From Spirochaetota bacterium (GTDB taxonomy: Bacteria; Spirochaetota; UBA4802; UBA5550): a DNA stretch of 64,000 nt. Positions 35,261-43,111 of the stretch are shown here, piece by piece; the stretch's first letter is position 1, and each line of letters begins with the position of its first letter. The stretch covers positions 52,189 to 116,188 of the forward strand of contig JAFGBT010000005.1 of the NCBI GenBank assembly GCA_016933025.1. The letters are read 5' to 3'. Under the pieces are notes generated by a model. That model saw nothing but the letters and a program-made list of their open reading frames with translations, was not told the DNA's origin and searched no databases. The position numbers were made by a program, and so were the translations under genes.

Positions 35261-35566
35261 TCAACAGCAGTCGGTGGTCTTCGCGCCGGAGGATGCCGCG
35301 CCGCAGTCGCAGGTCGGCTCGCCGCCCGTTATCATGCTCCGTATGATGGCGGCTGCGCATCCCACGCCCGAGCCGACCGAGATCGCGCCGAACTCGCAAT
35401 TGAGCGCGCACGCGCCGCATTCCATGCAGCGATCTTTATCTGTAATGCGCGCTTTCCCGTCATGCATTTCAAATACGCAGTGGGGGCAGACCTCCACGCA
35501 GCGGCGGCATCCGGTGCACCTGTCTGGGTCGAACGTCAGGGTGGCTGCGTTCTTCAAATACTTCAT
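35261..35566 (-). CDS. hgcB: mercury methylation ferredoxin HgcB
   Basis: 101 residues. Two 4Fe-4S motifs, CTGCRRCVEVCP and CMECGACALNC, the second in the HgcB-typical CMECGAC form. These are followed by C70 in VGSGVGCAAAI, matching the strictly conserved extra Cys of HgcB, and a C-terminal Cys pair (C100-C101). HgcB returns electrons to the HgcA cobalamin and its tail cysteines are thought to hand over Hg(II). It overlaps hgcA by four bases (ATGA) with GGAGG five bases before the start. The N-terminal MKYLKNAATLTFDPDRC agrees with family members. An ordinary ferredoxin would lack C70 and the terminal pair. Confidence 0.95.
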   Translation of the reverse strand: MKYLKNAATLTFDPDRCTGCRRCVEVCPHCVFEMHDGKARITDKDRCMECGACALNCEFGAISVGSGVGCAAAIIRSMITGGEPTCDCGAASSGAKTTDCC

Positions 35567-36741
35567 ATGATCCTCCAGGATTGCAGCTTGTAGAGTATGA
35601 TGATCACAATTGATATTGCCAGCCCTGCGATGTAAACCGGCAGCCATATCCTCAATTCTTTTTTTACCCCGGATATGGTCGTGAAGGTCGTGGAGCCGGT
35701 GAACTGAAGCGCCAGGTACGAGGACATGAGCGGGAAGAAGATCAGCGCCGCTGCATCGAGGAGCGCAGACGTGCCGCCGAGCGGGGTCAGAGTAACCAGC
35801 GGCGCCATTGCGGCCGCGCCGGCCAGCCATCCCTTGAGGGCGAACGACCGGACCGGTATGAAGGGCAGCAGGATCGGCGTTATAGCAGCGCCGGTAATTA
35901 TCGATATCAGGCAAAACAGGAGAAAGGGCCGCCCCCCGGTCCAGGCGCTTTTAAAGAGTATTCCCGAAGGCTGAAGGCCGAAGATGATTAGTATGACGAG
36001 CGCCGCGGCGGCAGACTTCCTGAGTGCCTGGTTCAACTCGATCGGCACGAGTACGAGCCGCCTGAGTATGGTGAAGCCTATTTCCCTCATTTCCGGTGTC
36101 GCATGGTAACCCGCTCTGATGTACGCCTGGATGTCCTTCGCATCGACCGGCCCGAAATGAACATGGAATCCGGTCTGTTTTTTAATGACGCTTGCTCTGA
36201 CCCCGGCGGCTCCGAGCTGGGGCACGATGATCCGCCGGTGGGAGACCAGACCGGCAAGGTTCACACCGAGGATGCGCCTGGCGAGCTCGTCAGTCCCGAA
36301 CGTGCCCTTGCCGGCGGCGCACCAGACATTGATACCTCTGGTATCGAGGACGAGAATCCAGCCGCTGATTCCCCTGAGCGCGCGTCGGAGAATATCGAAG
36401 CTCAACTTGTAATTGGCGCTTATGAACACGTCAGAACTACTGTCGGGCGCGCCAACGGCGTACAGGCCCGGTCTTACAGAATAATTCATCCTGTATCCGC
36501 CGAGCCTGGAGCGGATCTGTCCGATACGGTCAGTTCGGGTCCATTCGGTCGTAACAATGGGGACAAGCCCGGATCTCGTGTTCAGTATGCCGGTCACCCA
36601 TTCCGGCCTTTCTCGTGTGATGTTCGAAAGTGATTTGACGGCCTGCCCGGTGATTTCAGGCGTGCGTGCCAGGAAATTCTTGTTTTTCTGCGGGGTGCAG
36701 CAGCAGTCTTCTTTTTTCTTTACGGATGAGAGGTTAATCAT
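35563..36741 (-). CDS. hgcA: mercury methylase corrinoid protein HgcA
   Basis: 392 residues from the Met beginning MINLSSVKKK; a longer frame would translate the operator palindrome. The N-terminal half resembles the corrinoid domain of the acetyl-CoA pathway iron-sulfur protein. It contains the defining cap-helix motif NVWCAAGK (138-145), whose C141 is expected to ligand cobalt. The C-terminal half has five hydrophobic segments (about 245-260, 271-290, 303-322, 325-345, 366-385), as in all known HgcA. It transfers a methyl group from methylcobalamin to Hg(II), giving methylmercury, using HgcB as electron donor. A CCC cluster (13-15) at the N-terminus is unusual. The promoter is covered by a palindrome. 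Confidence 0.96.
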   Translation of the reverse strand: MINLSSVKKKEDCCCTPQKNKNFLARTPEITGQAVKSLSNITRERPEWVTGILNTRSGLVPIVTTEWTRTDRIGQIRSRLGGYRMNYSVRPGLYAVGAPDSSSDVFISANYKLSFDILRRALRGISGWILVLDTRGINVWCAAGKGTFGTDELARRILGVNLAGLVSHRRIIVPQLGAAGVRASVIKKQTGFHVHFGPVDAKDIQAYIRAGYHATPEMREIGFTILRRLVLVPIELNQALRKSAAAALVILIIFGLQPSGILFKSAWTGGRPFLLFCLISIITGAAITPILLPFIPVRSFALKGWLAGAAAMAPLVTLTPLGGTSALLDAAALIFFPLMSSYLALQFTGSTTFTTISGVKKELRIWLPVYIAGLAISIVIIILYKLQSWRII

Positions 36742-36770
36742 AGTGAGTTCTTTCAATTCAGGTGCACCTC

Positions 36771-36817
36771 TATTTTTGTATATTTGGCAATATAGCCAAA
36801 TATACAAAAATAGTCAA
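36771..36817 (-). promoter_or_regulatory. hgcA promoter with overlapping ArsR-type operator
   Basis: Reading the minus strand, TTGACT (36817-36812), a 17-base spacer and TATATT (36794-36789) form a good sigma-70 promoter, giving a 5' leader of about 40 nt. A palindrome with exact 18-bp arms, TATTTTTGTATATTTGGC at 36771-36788 and its complement at 36795-36812, is centred on the -10 box. The ATATTTGGC...GCCAAATAT half-sites resemble ArsR-family operators. Binding there would block RNA polymerase, so I infer autoregulation by the arsR gene in the same transcript. Confidence 0.8.
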
Positions 36818-36845
36818 GTATTTTCCTGAAATGGATTAGCTCTTA

Positions 36846-36859
36846 TTGACACAAGTCAA
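36846..36859. promoter_or_regulatory. Crp/Fnr-type dyad in the hgcA-flavodiiron divergent region
   Basis: TTGAC-N4-GTCAA lies about 60 bp upstream of the flavodiiron start and just upstream of the hgcA -35 box. Crp/Fnr-family regulators in anaerobes bind sites of this shape. It may control the flavodiiron gene, hgcA or both. No such regulator is encoded in the window. Confidence 0.4.
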
Positions 36860-36918
36860 TGACCTGTACCTGAAGTTTTAGTATTTATGAAATATGCGGA
36901 GTCGTACAGGAGGTGCAT

Positions 36919-38106
36919 ATGACATTTGAAATTAAAAAAAACATCACATGGGTTGGGAAGGTGGACTGGGAGCTGAGAACATTCCACGGCAACGAATACT
37001 CGACGCACCGTGGCTCATCCTACAACTCATACCTGATCAGGGACGAAAAGGTCGCTCTCATCGATACGGTCTGGGCGCCCTTCGCCAAGGAATTCGTCGC
37101 CAATCTTGAATCGTTGATCGATCTAAAGAAGATCGACTACGTGATCGCAAACCACGCGGAGATCGACCACAGCGGGGCGCTGCCTGAGCTGATGAGTCGC
37201 ATACCGGACGTGCCGATCTACTGCACGGCCAACGGCGTTAAGTCGCTGAAGGGACATTATCACAAGGAATGGAACTTCAGGGCGGTGAAGACCGGCGATA
37301 AACTGAGCCTGGGCTCTAAGGAACTGGTGTTCGTCGAGGCGACGATGCTTCACTGGCCGGACAGCATGATGTGCTACCTGACCGGTGACAACATACTTTT
37401 CAGCAACGACGCCTTCGGTCAGCATTACGCGTCAAGCGGCATGTTCAACGACGCGGTGGACCAGGACGAGCTGTTCGCCGAGTGCATGAAGTACTACGCG
37501 AACATACTGACGCCCTTCAGCCCACTGGTGATCAAGAAAATCAACGAGGTGCTCTCATTTAAGCTTCCGCTCGACATGATCTGCACCAGTCATGGCGTGG
37601 TCTGGAGGAACAATCCCGCGCAGATAGTGGAGAAGTACATGTCATGGGCGGACGCGTATCAGGAGAACCAGGTGACCATAGTGTACGACACCATGTGGAG
37701 CGGTACCCGGGTGATGGCGGAATCAATCGCTGCCGGACTGAAGGAGGCGCGGCCGGACCTTACCATCAAGCTGTACAACGCCTCGATGACCGACAAGAAT
37801 GACATCGTTACCGAGGTGTTCAGGTCAAAGGCGATAGGGATCGGTTCGCCGACGATCAACCAGGGAGTGCTGAGCTCAATAGCCTCGTTCCTCGACGAGA
37901 TACGCGGCCTCAAGTTCAGGAACAAGAAGGCCTTCGCCTTCGGCGCCTACGGCTGGAGCGGCGAGTCGGTGAGGGCGATACAGGAGGGGGCAAAGGCCGC
38001 CGGGTTCGAGCTAATCGGCGACGGCATCAGGGCGCTCTGGAACCCGGACGACCAGGCGGTTGCCGCATGTATTGAATTCGGCAAAAAGATGGCTGGAAGC
38101 ATATAG
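36919..38106 (+). CDS. flavodiiron protein (FprA family A-type flavoprotein)
   Basis: 395 residues from the ATG five bases after AGGAGG; a GTG six bases earlier is inside the ribosome site. The N-terminal metallo-beta-lactamase-like domain holds the diiron ligands: HAEIDH, the His in LHWPD, the Asp in NDAFGQH and the His in TSHG. The C-terminal flavodoxin domain (VTIVYDTMWSGTRVMAESIAAGL, GSPTINQG, FGAYGWSGE) binds FMN. These enzymes reduce O2 or NO to protect anaerobes. There is no rubredoxin tail or adjacent rubredoxin gene. Divergent from hgcA, sharing a 180-bp control region. Confidence 0.94.
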   Translation: MTFEIKKNITWVGKVDWELRTFHGNEYSTHRGSSYNSYLIRDEKVALIDTVWAPFAKEFVANLESLIDLKKIDYVIANHAEIDHSGALPELMSRIPDVPIYCTANGVKSLKGHYHKEWNFRAVKTGDKLSLGSKELVFVEATMLHWPDSMMCYLTGDNILFSNDAFGQHYASSGMFNDAVDQDELFAECMKYYANILTPFSPLVIKKINEVLSFKLPLDMICTSHGVVWRNNPAQIVEKYMSWADAYQENQVTIVYDTMWSGTRVMAESIAAGLKEARPDLTIKLYNASMTDKNDIVTEVFRSKAIGIGSPTINQGVLSSIASFLDEIRGLKFRNKKAFAFGAYGWSGESVRAIQEGAKAAGFELIGDGIRALWNPDDQAVAACIEFGKKMAGSI

Positions 38107-38127
38107 CCGGAGGGGGCCGTCTCACAA

Positions 38128-38297
38128 GCCCCCTAAATCCCCCAGAGGGGGACTTGCCCTCACCCCCGACACTGAGTGACAGGATGTAACGAATGCAGCA
38201 GCGTACACGGATGTACAAGCTGCTGCCTCCCACAGGGAGAGGGGAGCAGATCATCATATATATTTTCTTTAAGCCCCCCTCTGGGGGGGTGGGGGGG
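38128..38297. repeat. composite GC-rich palindromic repeat, copy 2, with insertion
   Basis: Unit GCCCCCTAAATCCCCC..GGGGGACTTG at 38128-38156 and unit AAGCCCCCCTCTGGGGGGGT at 38271-38290 with further Gs are the reverse complement of the arrangement at 32048-32134. About 110 bp separate the units here against about 30 bp in copy 1. The extra DNA includes a hairpin with arms GCAGCAGC/GCTGCTGC (38195-38226). The rest of the gap to 38434 holds nothing recognisable. Confidence 0.55.
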
Positions 38298-38433
38298 ATG
38301 GTGCTCAAGAAATTCTGGACAGTCCCTTCGTTATCTAATCTATCACTCTTGCTTTTTTATCTTGTAATTTCTAAGGAAAGGCCGTAACCTTGTTTGTAGC
38401 GAACCCGCGCCAATCTCCTATCAGGAGCGATTA

Positions 38434-39798
38434 ATGAAAACACGATCTTTTTTACTGGCCCCGCTTTTCCTTTCGGCAGTTCTGCTCGGCGGTGTTTCCG
38501 CGGCCGAGGAGAATGCGAAATACCGGGGCACGGGCGAGGCCCTTGTCATCGGGGACGACCTCCCTAAGGCGAAGCGCGAGGCTCTCTCGGAGGCGTTCAG
38601 GAGCGCCATACAGAAAGCGGTCGGCGTGTATGTCAAGGCGCAATCAAAGGTCGAGAATTTCGAGCTGACCTATAACAGGATAATGAGCGAGTCCGAGGGG
38701 TACGTAACAGACTACAGAATACTCAGGGAGAAAACGGAGAACGGCGTCTATTCCGTTGAGATCGAGGCCGAGGTCTCCGGGGACAAGCTGGCTGACGCCT
38801 TCAGCCAGCGGCTCTCGAAATATATCGAGAAAAACCTGTTCAGCTCCTTCACTATCTCGGCCTACGCCGTGAACAGCGGAAACCGCTTTTACAGCCTGAT
38901 GATCAATTGCACGATCAGCGTAAACGACCCTACCATAGACACGGGGTCTATCACGGTCAAGCTGCCGGTAACGGGTTGGATAAGGCCGGCATTCAACCGC
39001 TCGGGACTTTCAACATTGATCTCGGTCTCCGAGAATATCGAGGTTAAAACCCTTGCTTCATCGAAATACCTCGACGACGTTCTGTACTTCCTTGATAAAA
39101 AGGGGGCGGTGGCGCGTATCAGCTTTAAAAATCCCGGCACAGGGAAACAGGAGGAGCGGGCCCTGCAACTAGAGAGGCTGACCGCTTCGGTCTCCTGGGG
39201 GATCGGCTGGGGCGTGAATATCCAGAACAGGGAGTTTGCCGATATCGGCGATCAGGAGCGCGCAGAGGCCGCCGCCGCTCTGAGAAAAACCGGGATCCTG
39301 CTCGAGAAGGAGAAAAAGCTGATCGGCATGAACGGGAATTTCGTGCTCACGATAATCTCGGTTACGGGCGGGACCGGGAACTTCTGCAGCCTGTACCTGT
39401 CGTTCAGTATTCCCGCAACCAGCGTTGACCTGGGCGGAATCGAGGCCTCAAGCATTCAGATTAAATTTCCGAAAGCGGGATGGATAAAGCCGGAAATACG
39501 TGAAACCGAGTACAGTATCGACGTGTCGTTGAATTTTACCGGTACCGATCCCCCAAAATTCAAGTACCTTGCCGACGTTGCCTATTTATTCGGGAAAGAT
39601 GCGTTCGAGCTTGAATTGAAATACAGGAACAGGAAGAGCGGGGCCATGGAGATCAGGATGGCGAGCGTTTCCTTCATCACGGTCAGCGCGACCGAAGACG
39701 GCAGGAAGGTCCTTGACGTGCAGGCACGGTCATTCGACAAGCTGGAAGCGGGGCAGAAGTCATCAATCAGAAAATATCTGACCGGGCTGTCGAGATGA
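38434..39798 (+). CDS. exported protein with FlgT-like N-terminal domain
   Basis: 454 residues with a signal peptide (LLAPLFLSAVLLGGVSAAEE). Residues about 28-125 match the FlgT/LPP20-like N-terminal pattern: GTGEALVIGDDLPKAKREALSEAFRSAIQKAVGVYVKAQSKVENFEL...MSESEGYVTDYRILREKTENGVYSVEIEAEV. Two beta-rich repeats follow (ITVKLPVTGWIRPAF and IQIKFPKAGWIKPEI mark equivalent points), suggesting an internal duplication. FlgT proteins belong to flagellar outer rings, but spirochaete flagella are periplasmic, so a general envelope role is as likely. No flagellar gene is adjacent. GGAGCG precedes the start. Confidence 0.65.
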   Translation: MKTRSFLLAPLFLSAVLLGGVSAAEENAKYRGTGEALVIGDDLPKAKREALSEAFRSAIQKAVGVYVKAQSKVENFELTYNRIMSESEGYVTDYRILREKTENGVYSVEIEAEVSGDKLADAFSQRLSKYIEKNLFSSFTISAYAVNSGNRFYSLMINCTISVNDPTIDTGSITVKLPVTGWIRPAFNRSGLSTLISVSENIEVKTLASSKYLDDVLYFLDKKGAVARISFKNPGTGKQEERALQLERLTASVSWGIGWGVNIQNREFADIGDQERAEAAAALRKTGILLEKEKKLIGMNGNFVLTIISVTGGTGNFCSLYLSFSIPATSVDLGGIEASSIQIKFPKAGWIKPEIRETEYSIDVSLNFTGTDPPKFKYLADVAYLFGKDAFELELKYRNRKSGAMEIRMASVSFITVSATEDGRKVLDVQARSFDKLEAGQKSSIRKYLTGLSR

Positions 39799-39833
39799 GA
39801 GGACCCGCGAGGCCCCGCAGGGAAACCGGTTTA

Positions 39834-40061
39834 CTATAACACCAGGTAGAGGACAATAGCCGCGATGATTGCCGCTGCCAGGCATACGGCTATGATGCCA
39901 TAGGGCGCCTTTTTTCCGTAGGATGTTTTTTTCCAGGTCCAGGGCGCGTTCGCGATTTTAGTCGGGGCGTGGGGGTTCGCGATCGGCTTTTTGCAGTACG
40001 GGCATTCCGCCGCATATTCAAATACCTCTTTCCCGCAATTGACGCATTTAGCAGTACCCAT
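39834..40061 (-). CDS. zinc-ribbon membrane protein
   Basis: 75 residues. The N-terminal CVNCGKEV and CPYCKKPI form a double CxxC zinc ribbon, followed by a basic linker and one C-terminal membrane helix (YGIIAVCLAAAIIAAIVLYLVL). Excellent GAGGAGGAGG ribosome site. The role is unknown; such tail-anchored zinc ribbons often serve as membrane adaptors. Convergent with the FlgT-like gene. Confidence 0.75.
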   Translation of the reverse strand: MGTAKCVNCGKEVFEYAAECPYCKKPIANPHAPTKIANAPWTWKKTSYGKKAPYGIIAVCLAAAIIAAIVLYLVL

Positions 40062-40256
40062 ATCCTCCTCCTCGGTTATCTGTTTTAATAATTGGAATTT
40101 AAGGGAAGCCTTTATGGCACGGAACAGCCGTCAAAAGACATCAAATCAATATACAACGGATGCCCGGTTTTGCAAAGCAAAACTCGATAATTTTTATACT
40201 TTTTTATATTTGTTTTTACTAAGAAAGAGGTGCGGGACGGGCCTGCCCTGCTTTTG

Positions 40257-40919
40257 TTATGTGCGGCAATCATCGCATGAGCATGACAGCGATCCGCTCC
40301 GCGCCTTCTCCATGGCCTCTTTTCCTTCCCTGAAGGCGAACCAGGCGATGCCGAGTCCCCCGGCGAGATCGATGTAGCTGACGCTGAGCAGCTCGTACAG
40401 CAAGCTTGACGACAGCAGTATGAATGACAGATAGAAGCAGGTCTTCGTGCAGTTTGCGTCGGCGATGATCGGCTCCGAGCTGAGCGTGCGGCCCACCTTC
40501 ATCTTGTACGCGTACAAGAACCACATGGTTATGATTGATATCACGGCTATGATCGCTCCCGGTACCGTGGTCTCGGGGGTGACCCGGTACATGATGTTCA
40601 GCGCCGAGCCGACCACGAGTCCGGCCGCGAGTAGATAAAAGCTCGCACCGGTGACGCGGAGCGCCTGCCGCTCAAACCGATCGCGTTTCGTTACAACGCT
40701 TCGGCGCATGCGCCACACCATATGGCCGATTCCCAGACCTGAGATTACCTCAACAAAGCTGTCGACACCGAACCCAAACAGTGCTATTGTATCATCAGCA
40801 TATCCGAAAATGGTGGAGACCAGCCCCTCGGCGATGTTGTAGAGGACGGTGATTAGGCTTAAAATAAAGGCGGTTTTGAGGAGCCGCTCCGTTTGTGATG
40901 TGGATAATGTAGTTGCCAT
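40257..40919 (-). CDS. CDF-like cation transporter with Cys-based metal site
   Basis: 220 residues with about five or six membrane helices and the cation diffusion facilitator layout, lacking the usual C-terminal cytosolic domain. In TM2 the metal motif is D-x3-E (GVDSFVEVISG). In TM5, where zinc transporters have HxxxD, the sequence reads IADANCTKTC, a CxxxC. The C-terminal tail is SCSCDDC. These soft ligands suggest transport of a thiophilic metal rather than Zn or Mn. It lies about 3.5 kb from hgcAB, which may be coincidence. Proteins of this kind are known as uncharacterised 'cation transporters'. Confidence 0.8.
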   Translation of the reverse strand: MATTLSTSQTERLLKTAFILSLITVLYNIAEGLVSTIFGYADDTIALFGFGVDSFVEVISGLGIGHMVWRMRRSVVTKRDRFERQALRVTGASFYLLAAGLVVGSALNIMYRVTPETTVPGAIIAVISIITMWFLYAYKMKVGRTLSSEPIIADANCTKTCFYLSFILLSSSLLYELLSVSYIDLAGGLGIAWFAFREGKEAMEKARSGSLSCSCDDCRT

Positions 40920-40984
40920 GTTCTATGCCGCGAATCTGAAATCGAGAGATGATACTTCTGGTTATGAACTTGTGAGATGCTGGT

Positions 40985-43063
40985 TTAATGTAGCCGCCTC
41001 ATTATCAGCATGGTTATGTCGTCGTTACATGTGTATCCATTTTTGATTTCACTGAGGATTCTTTCTTTGATTTCATCGACCGGCTTGTCCCCGATTTTCT
41101 GGAAAATTTCGAGCAGTTTTTCCTCTCCAAACATTTCTGTGGAGGGATCGCGTTTATCCTGGAGGCTCTCTTTTTTCCATGCTTCTGTTATGCCGTCGGT
41201 GTAGAGCAGAATGGTGTCGCCGATATTGATCTGCAGTATTTCGTTGGTCAATGTGTCCCCAATTTCGTCCATGATGCCGAGCCACATTCCGCTTGTTTCG
41301 AGAAGGTCAACCATGCCTGTTTCCGCGCGGCGAATCATAATGTCCTGATGCAGGCCGGAGAACTGAAATTTTCCTTTTTCAATAACGGCGAAGACCGTCA
41401 GGGTCATATATTTGTCTTCGTTCAGTTTCTTAATATTTTCGATAATGATCCTGTTAATAAGCGTCAGCAATTCGGAAGGGGGAAATGAGGGATTGTGATT
41501 GACGGCTGTATGTATGGATGTCTGTACCATCATCATTATAAGGCCTGCGGGCACTCCATGTCCCGAAACATCGCCTATGACGATCCAGTCCAACCCGGCC
41601 ACGTGCAGGATGTCGTAGTAATCGCCGCCAACTTCATTGGCGGGCTCCATATACGCGGAGATTTCATAGCCATGGAGGGACGGCGTCTGCGGCAGAAGCA
41701 CTTTCTGTATTTTTTTCGCGAGCTGCATCTCGCCCCACAGCTGGTCTCTTGTATCAATGAGTTGCACATTCATGGCTTTCAGCTCCTCATTGGCTGAATA
41801 AAGCTCCTCCGTCCTTTCCGTCACCTTGTCCTCAAGGTTCTCGTTGAGCGTTTTCAACTCAGTCCGCATTATGTTCATTCTGTCCGCAAGAGCAATGGCA
41901 AGAAGGATGACCTGAAGGGCGGAACCGATTTGAATCGACCAGTCCGTAAAAAAGTTCGACGGGAAAACGCCGAAGGTCATGAGCACGTAGGCAAGCGAAC
42001 CGACCAGGAATATAATCCAGGCGATTACGAAGAAATACGCAGTTCTCAGCATTGACAGGCTCATTCTGATCCCCAACATGATACCGAAGAGGAGTGCGAC
42101 CACCGTAATGGCAGCTGAGCTGACCATTGAAAAACGATACGGCATAAACAGGCAGAGCAGAAGATCAAGAGCCGTGACGGCGATCAATATGTTGGCCAGC
42201 CAGTGAAACAGGGGAGATATCTTTTTAACTATCATGAATCTGTCTGCAAACAACAGTGCGTTGATAACAAGCAGGCACAATGATATCGGTATGAAATAAT
42301 TTGCCCACCACGGAAAGGACGGCCACAGGAATTGAAACGCGGTTCCGTTCTGGGTCATAATAAATATCAAGAAGAAAAGAATGAAAAAAACATAATAAAG
42401 ATATTCGATCCTGCGCACGAAAAAATAGACGAACAGGTTGTAGATGATCATCACGAGGACAATGCCGTAATAGAGCATCAAGAAACGGGTCTCTTGCAGT
42501 ATGGTCTTCTCGCAGCTTTGGGGGTCCCATATTCTCAGGACCATGTTCATCGAGCTCTGGGTGTTATAGCGAAGATAATAGGTCTTCAGTTCCCCGGATT
42601 TCAGCTGTAAGGGTATTATGAATGTACGGTTATCATACGGGCGCTTTGAAAACTTCCTGTGATCGCCGACTTCGATCAATCTAAAGGCACCCCGCTCGGG
42701 GACATATATTTTAAGGTCATCTATCAGAGGGTAGGACTGCTCCAGAAAGAAAATCGTATCATGGCCGGTCGTATTTTCTATCGTAAATCGTACCCAGTAT
42801 GCTGATTTGGTGAAACCAAAACCGGGCGCGTCTTTTTGCGAAGCATGCCAGAGATGTTCAAGCTTTTTATCGTGCACGTCCTGTATTGACAGTGCATGTT
42901 CCTTGTCTTCAAGATAGTCCAGGTAGCGACCGATGGGAATGCCATTTGCCCTTTCTTCCAGAAGAAAATTCTTGCTTATCGCAGGTTTGTAAAACAGTAT
43001 TATTACGGCTATGACGGTTAATACTTTTATTGTTATGTGGCGAATCTGTTTATCCGGCTTCAT
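40985..43063 (-). CDS. 7TM-DISM receptor with SpoIIE/PP2C phosphatase output
   Basis: 692 residues from MKPDKQ; a TTG 42 bases upstream is actually part of the promoter. A signal segment precedes a 7TMR-DISMED2 extracellular beta domain (about 35-180). Seven membrane helices follow (about 185-390), then a coiled coil (LKTLNENLEDKVTERTEELYSANEELKAMN), then a SpoIIE-type PP2C serine phosphatase (about 440-690). The phosphatase has metal-binding Asp in EVGGDYYD, GDVSGHG and YTDGITEA. It probably dephosphorylates an anti-sigma-factor antagonist in a partner-switching cascade; no such partner is adjacent. The 7TM sensor may detect carbohydrate. Confidence 0.92.
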   Translation of the reverse strand: MKPDKQIRHITIKVLTVIAVIILFYKPAISKNFLLEERANGIPIGRYLDYLEDKEHALSIQDVHDKKLEHLWHASQKDAPGFGFTKSAYWVRFTIENTTGHDTIFFLEQSYPLIDDLKIYVPERGAFRLIEVGDHRKFSKRPYDNRTFIIPLQLKSGELKTYYLRYNTQSSMNMVLRIWDPQSCEKTILQETRFLMLYYGIVLVMIIYNLFVYFFVRRIEYLYYVFFILFFLIFIMTQNGTAFQFLWPSFPWWANYFIPISLCLLVINALLFADRFMIVKKISPLFHWLANILIAVTALDLLLCLFMPYRFSMVSSAAITVVALLFGIMLGIRMSLSMLRTAYFFVIAWIIFLVGSLAYVLMTFGVFPSNFFTDWSIQIGSALQVILLAIALADRMNIMRTELKTLNENLEDKVTERTEELYSANEELKAMNVQLIDTRDQLWGEMQLAKKIQKVLLPQTPSLHGYEISAYMEPANEVGGDYYDILHVAGLDWIVIGDVSGHGVPAGLIMMMVQTSIHTAVNHNPSFPPSELLTLINRIIIENIKKLNEDKYMTLTVFAVIEKGKFQFSGLHQDIMIRRAETGMVDLLETSGMWLGIMDEIGDTLTNEILQINIGDTILLYTDGITEAWKKESLQDKRDPSTEMFGEEKLLEIFQKIGDKPVDEIKERILSEIKNGYTCNDDITMLIMRRLH

Positions 43064-43076
43064 TGTTTTTTTACCG

Positions 43077-43105
43077 AGAATAAACGGATATTTCAGAAAT
43101 GTCAA
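43077..43105 (-). promoter_or_regulatory. sigma-70 promoter for the 7TM-DISM phosphatase gene
   Basis: On the minus strand TTGACA (43105-43100), exactly 17 bases, then TATTCT (43082-43077). It ends 13 bases before the start codon, so the transcript would have almost no leader. It lies just beyond the mntP stop, so the phosphatase gene has its own promoter. Confidence 0.65.
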
Positions 43106-43111
43106 CGATAA

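Noticed and set aside
35261..35566. HgcB as an ordinary 2[4Fe-4S] ferredoxin
   Set aside because: The extra Cys at 70, the terminal Cys pair and the four-base overlap with a clear HgcA are specific to HgcB.
36742..36807. Longer HgcA start giving a 22-residue leader
   Set aside because: That leader is a translation of the operator palindrome and overlaps the predicted transcription start.
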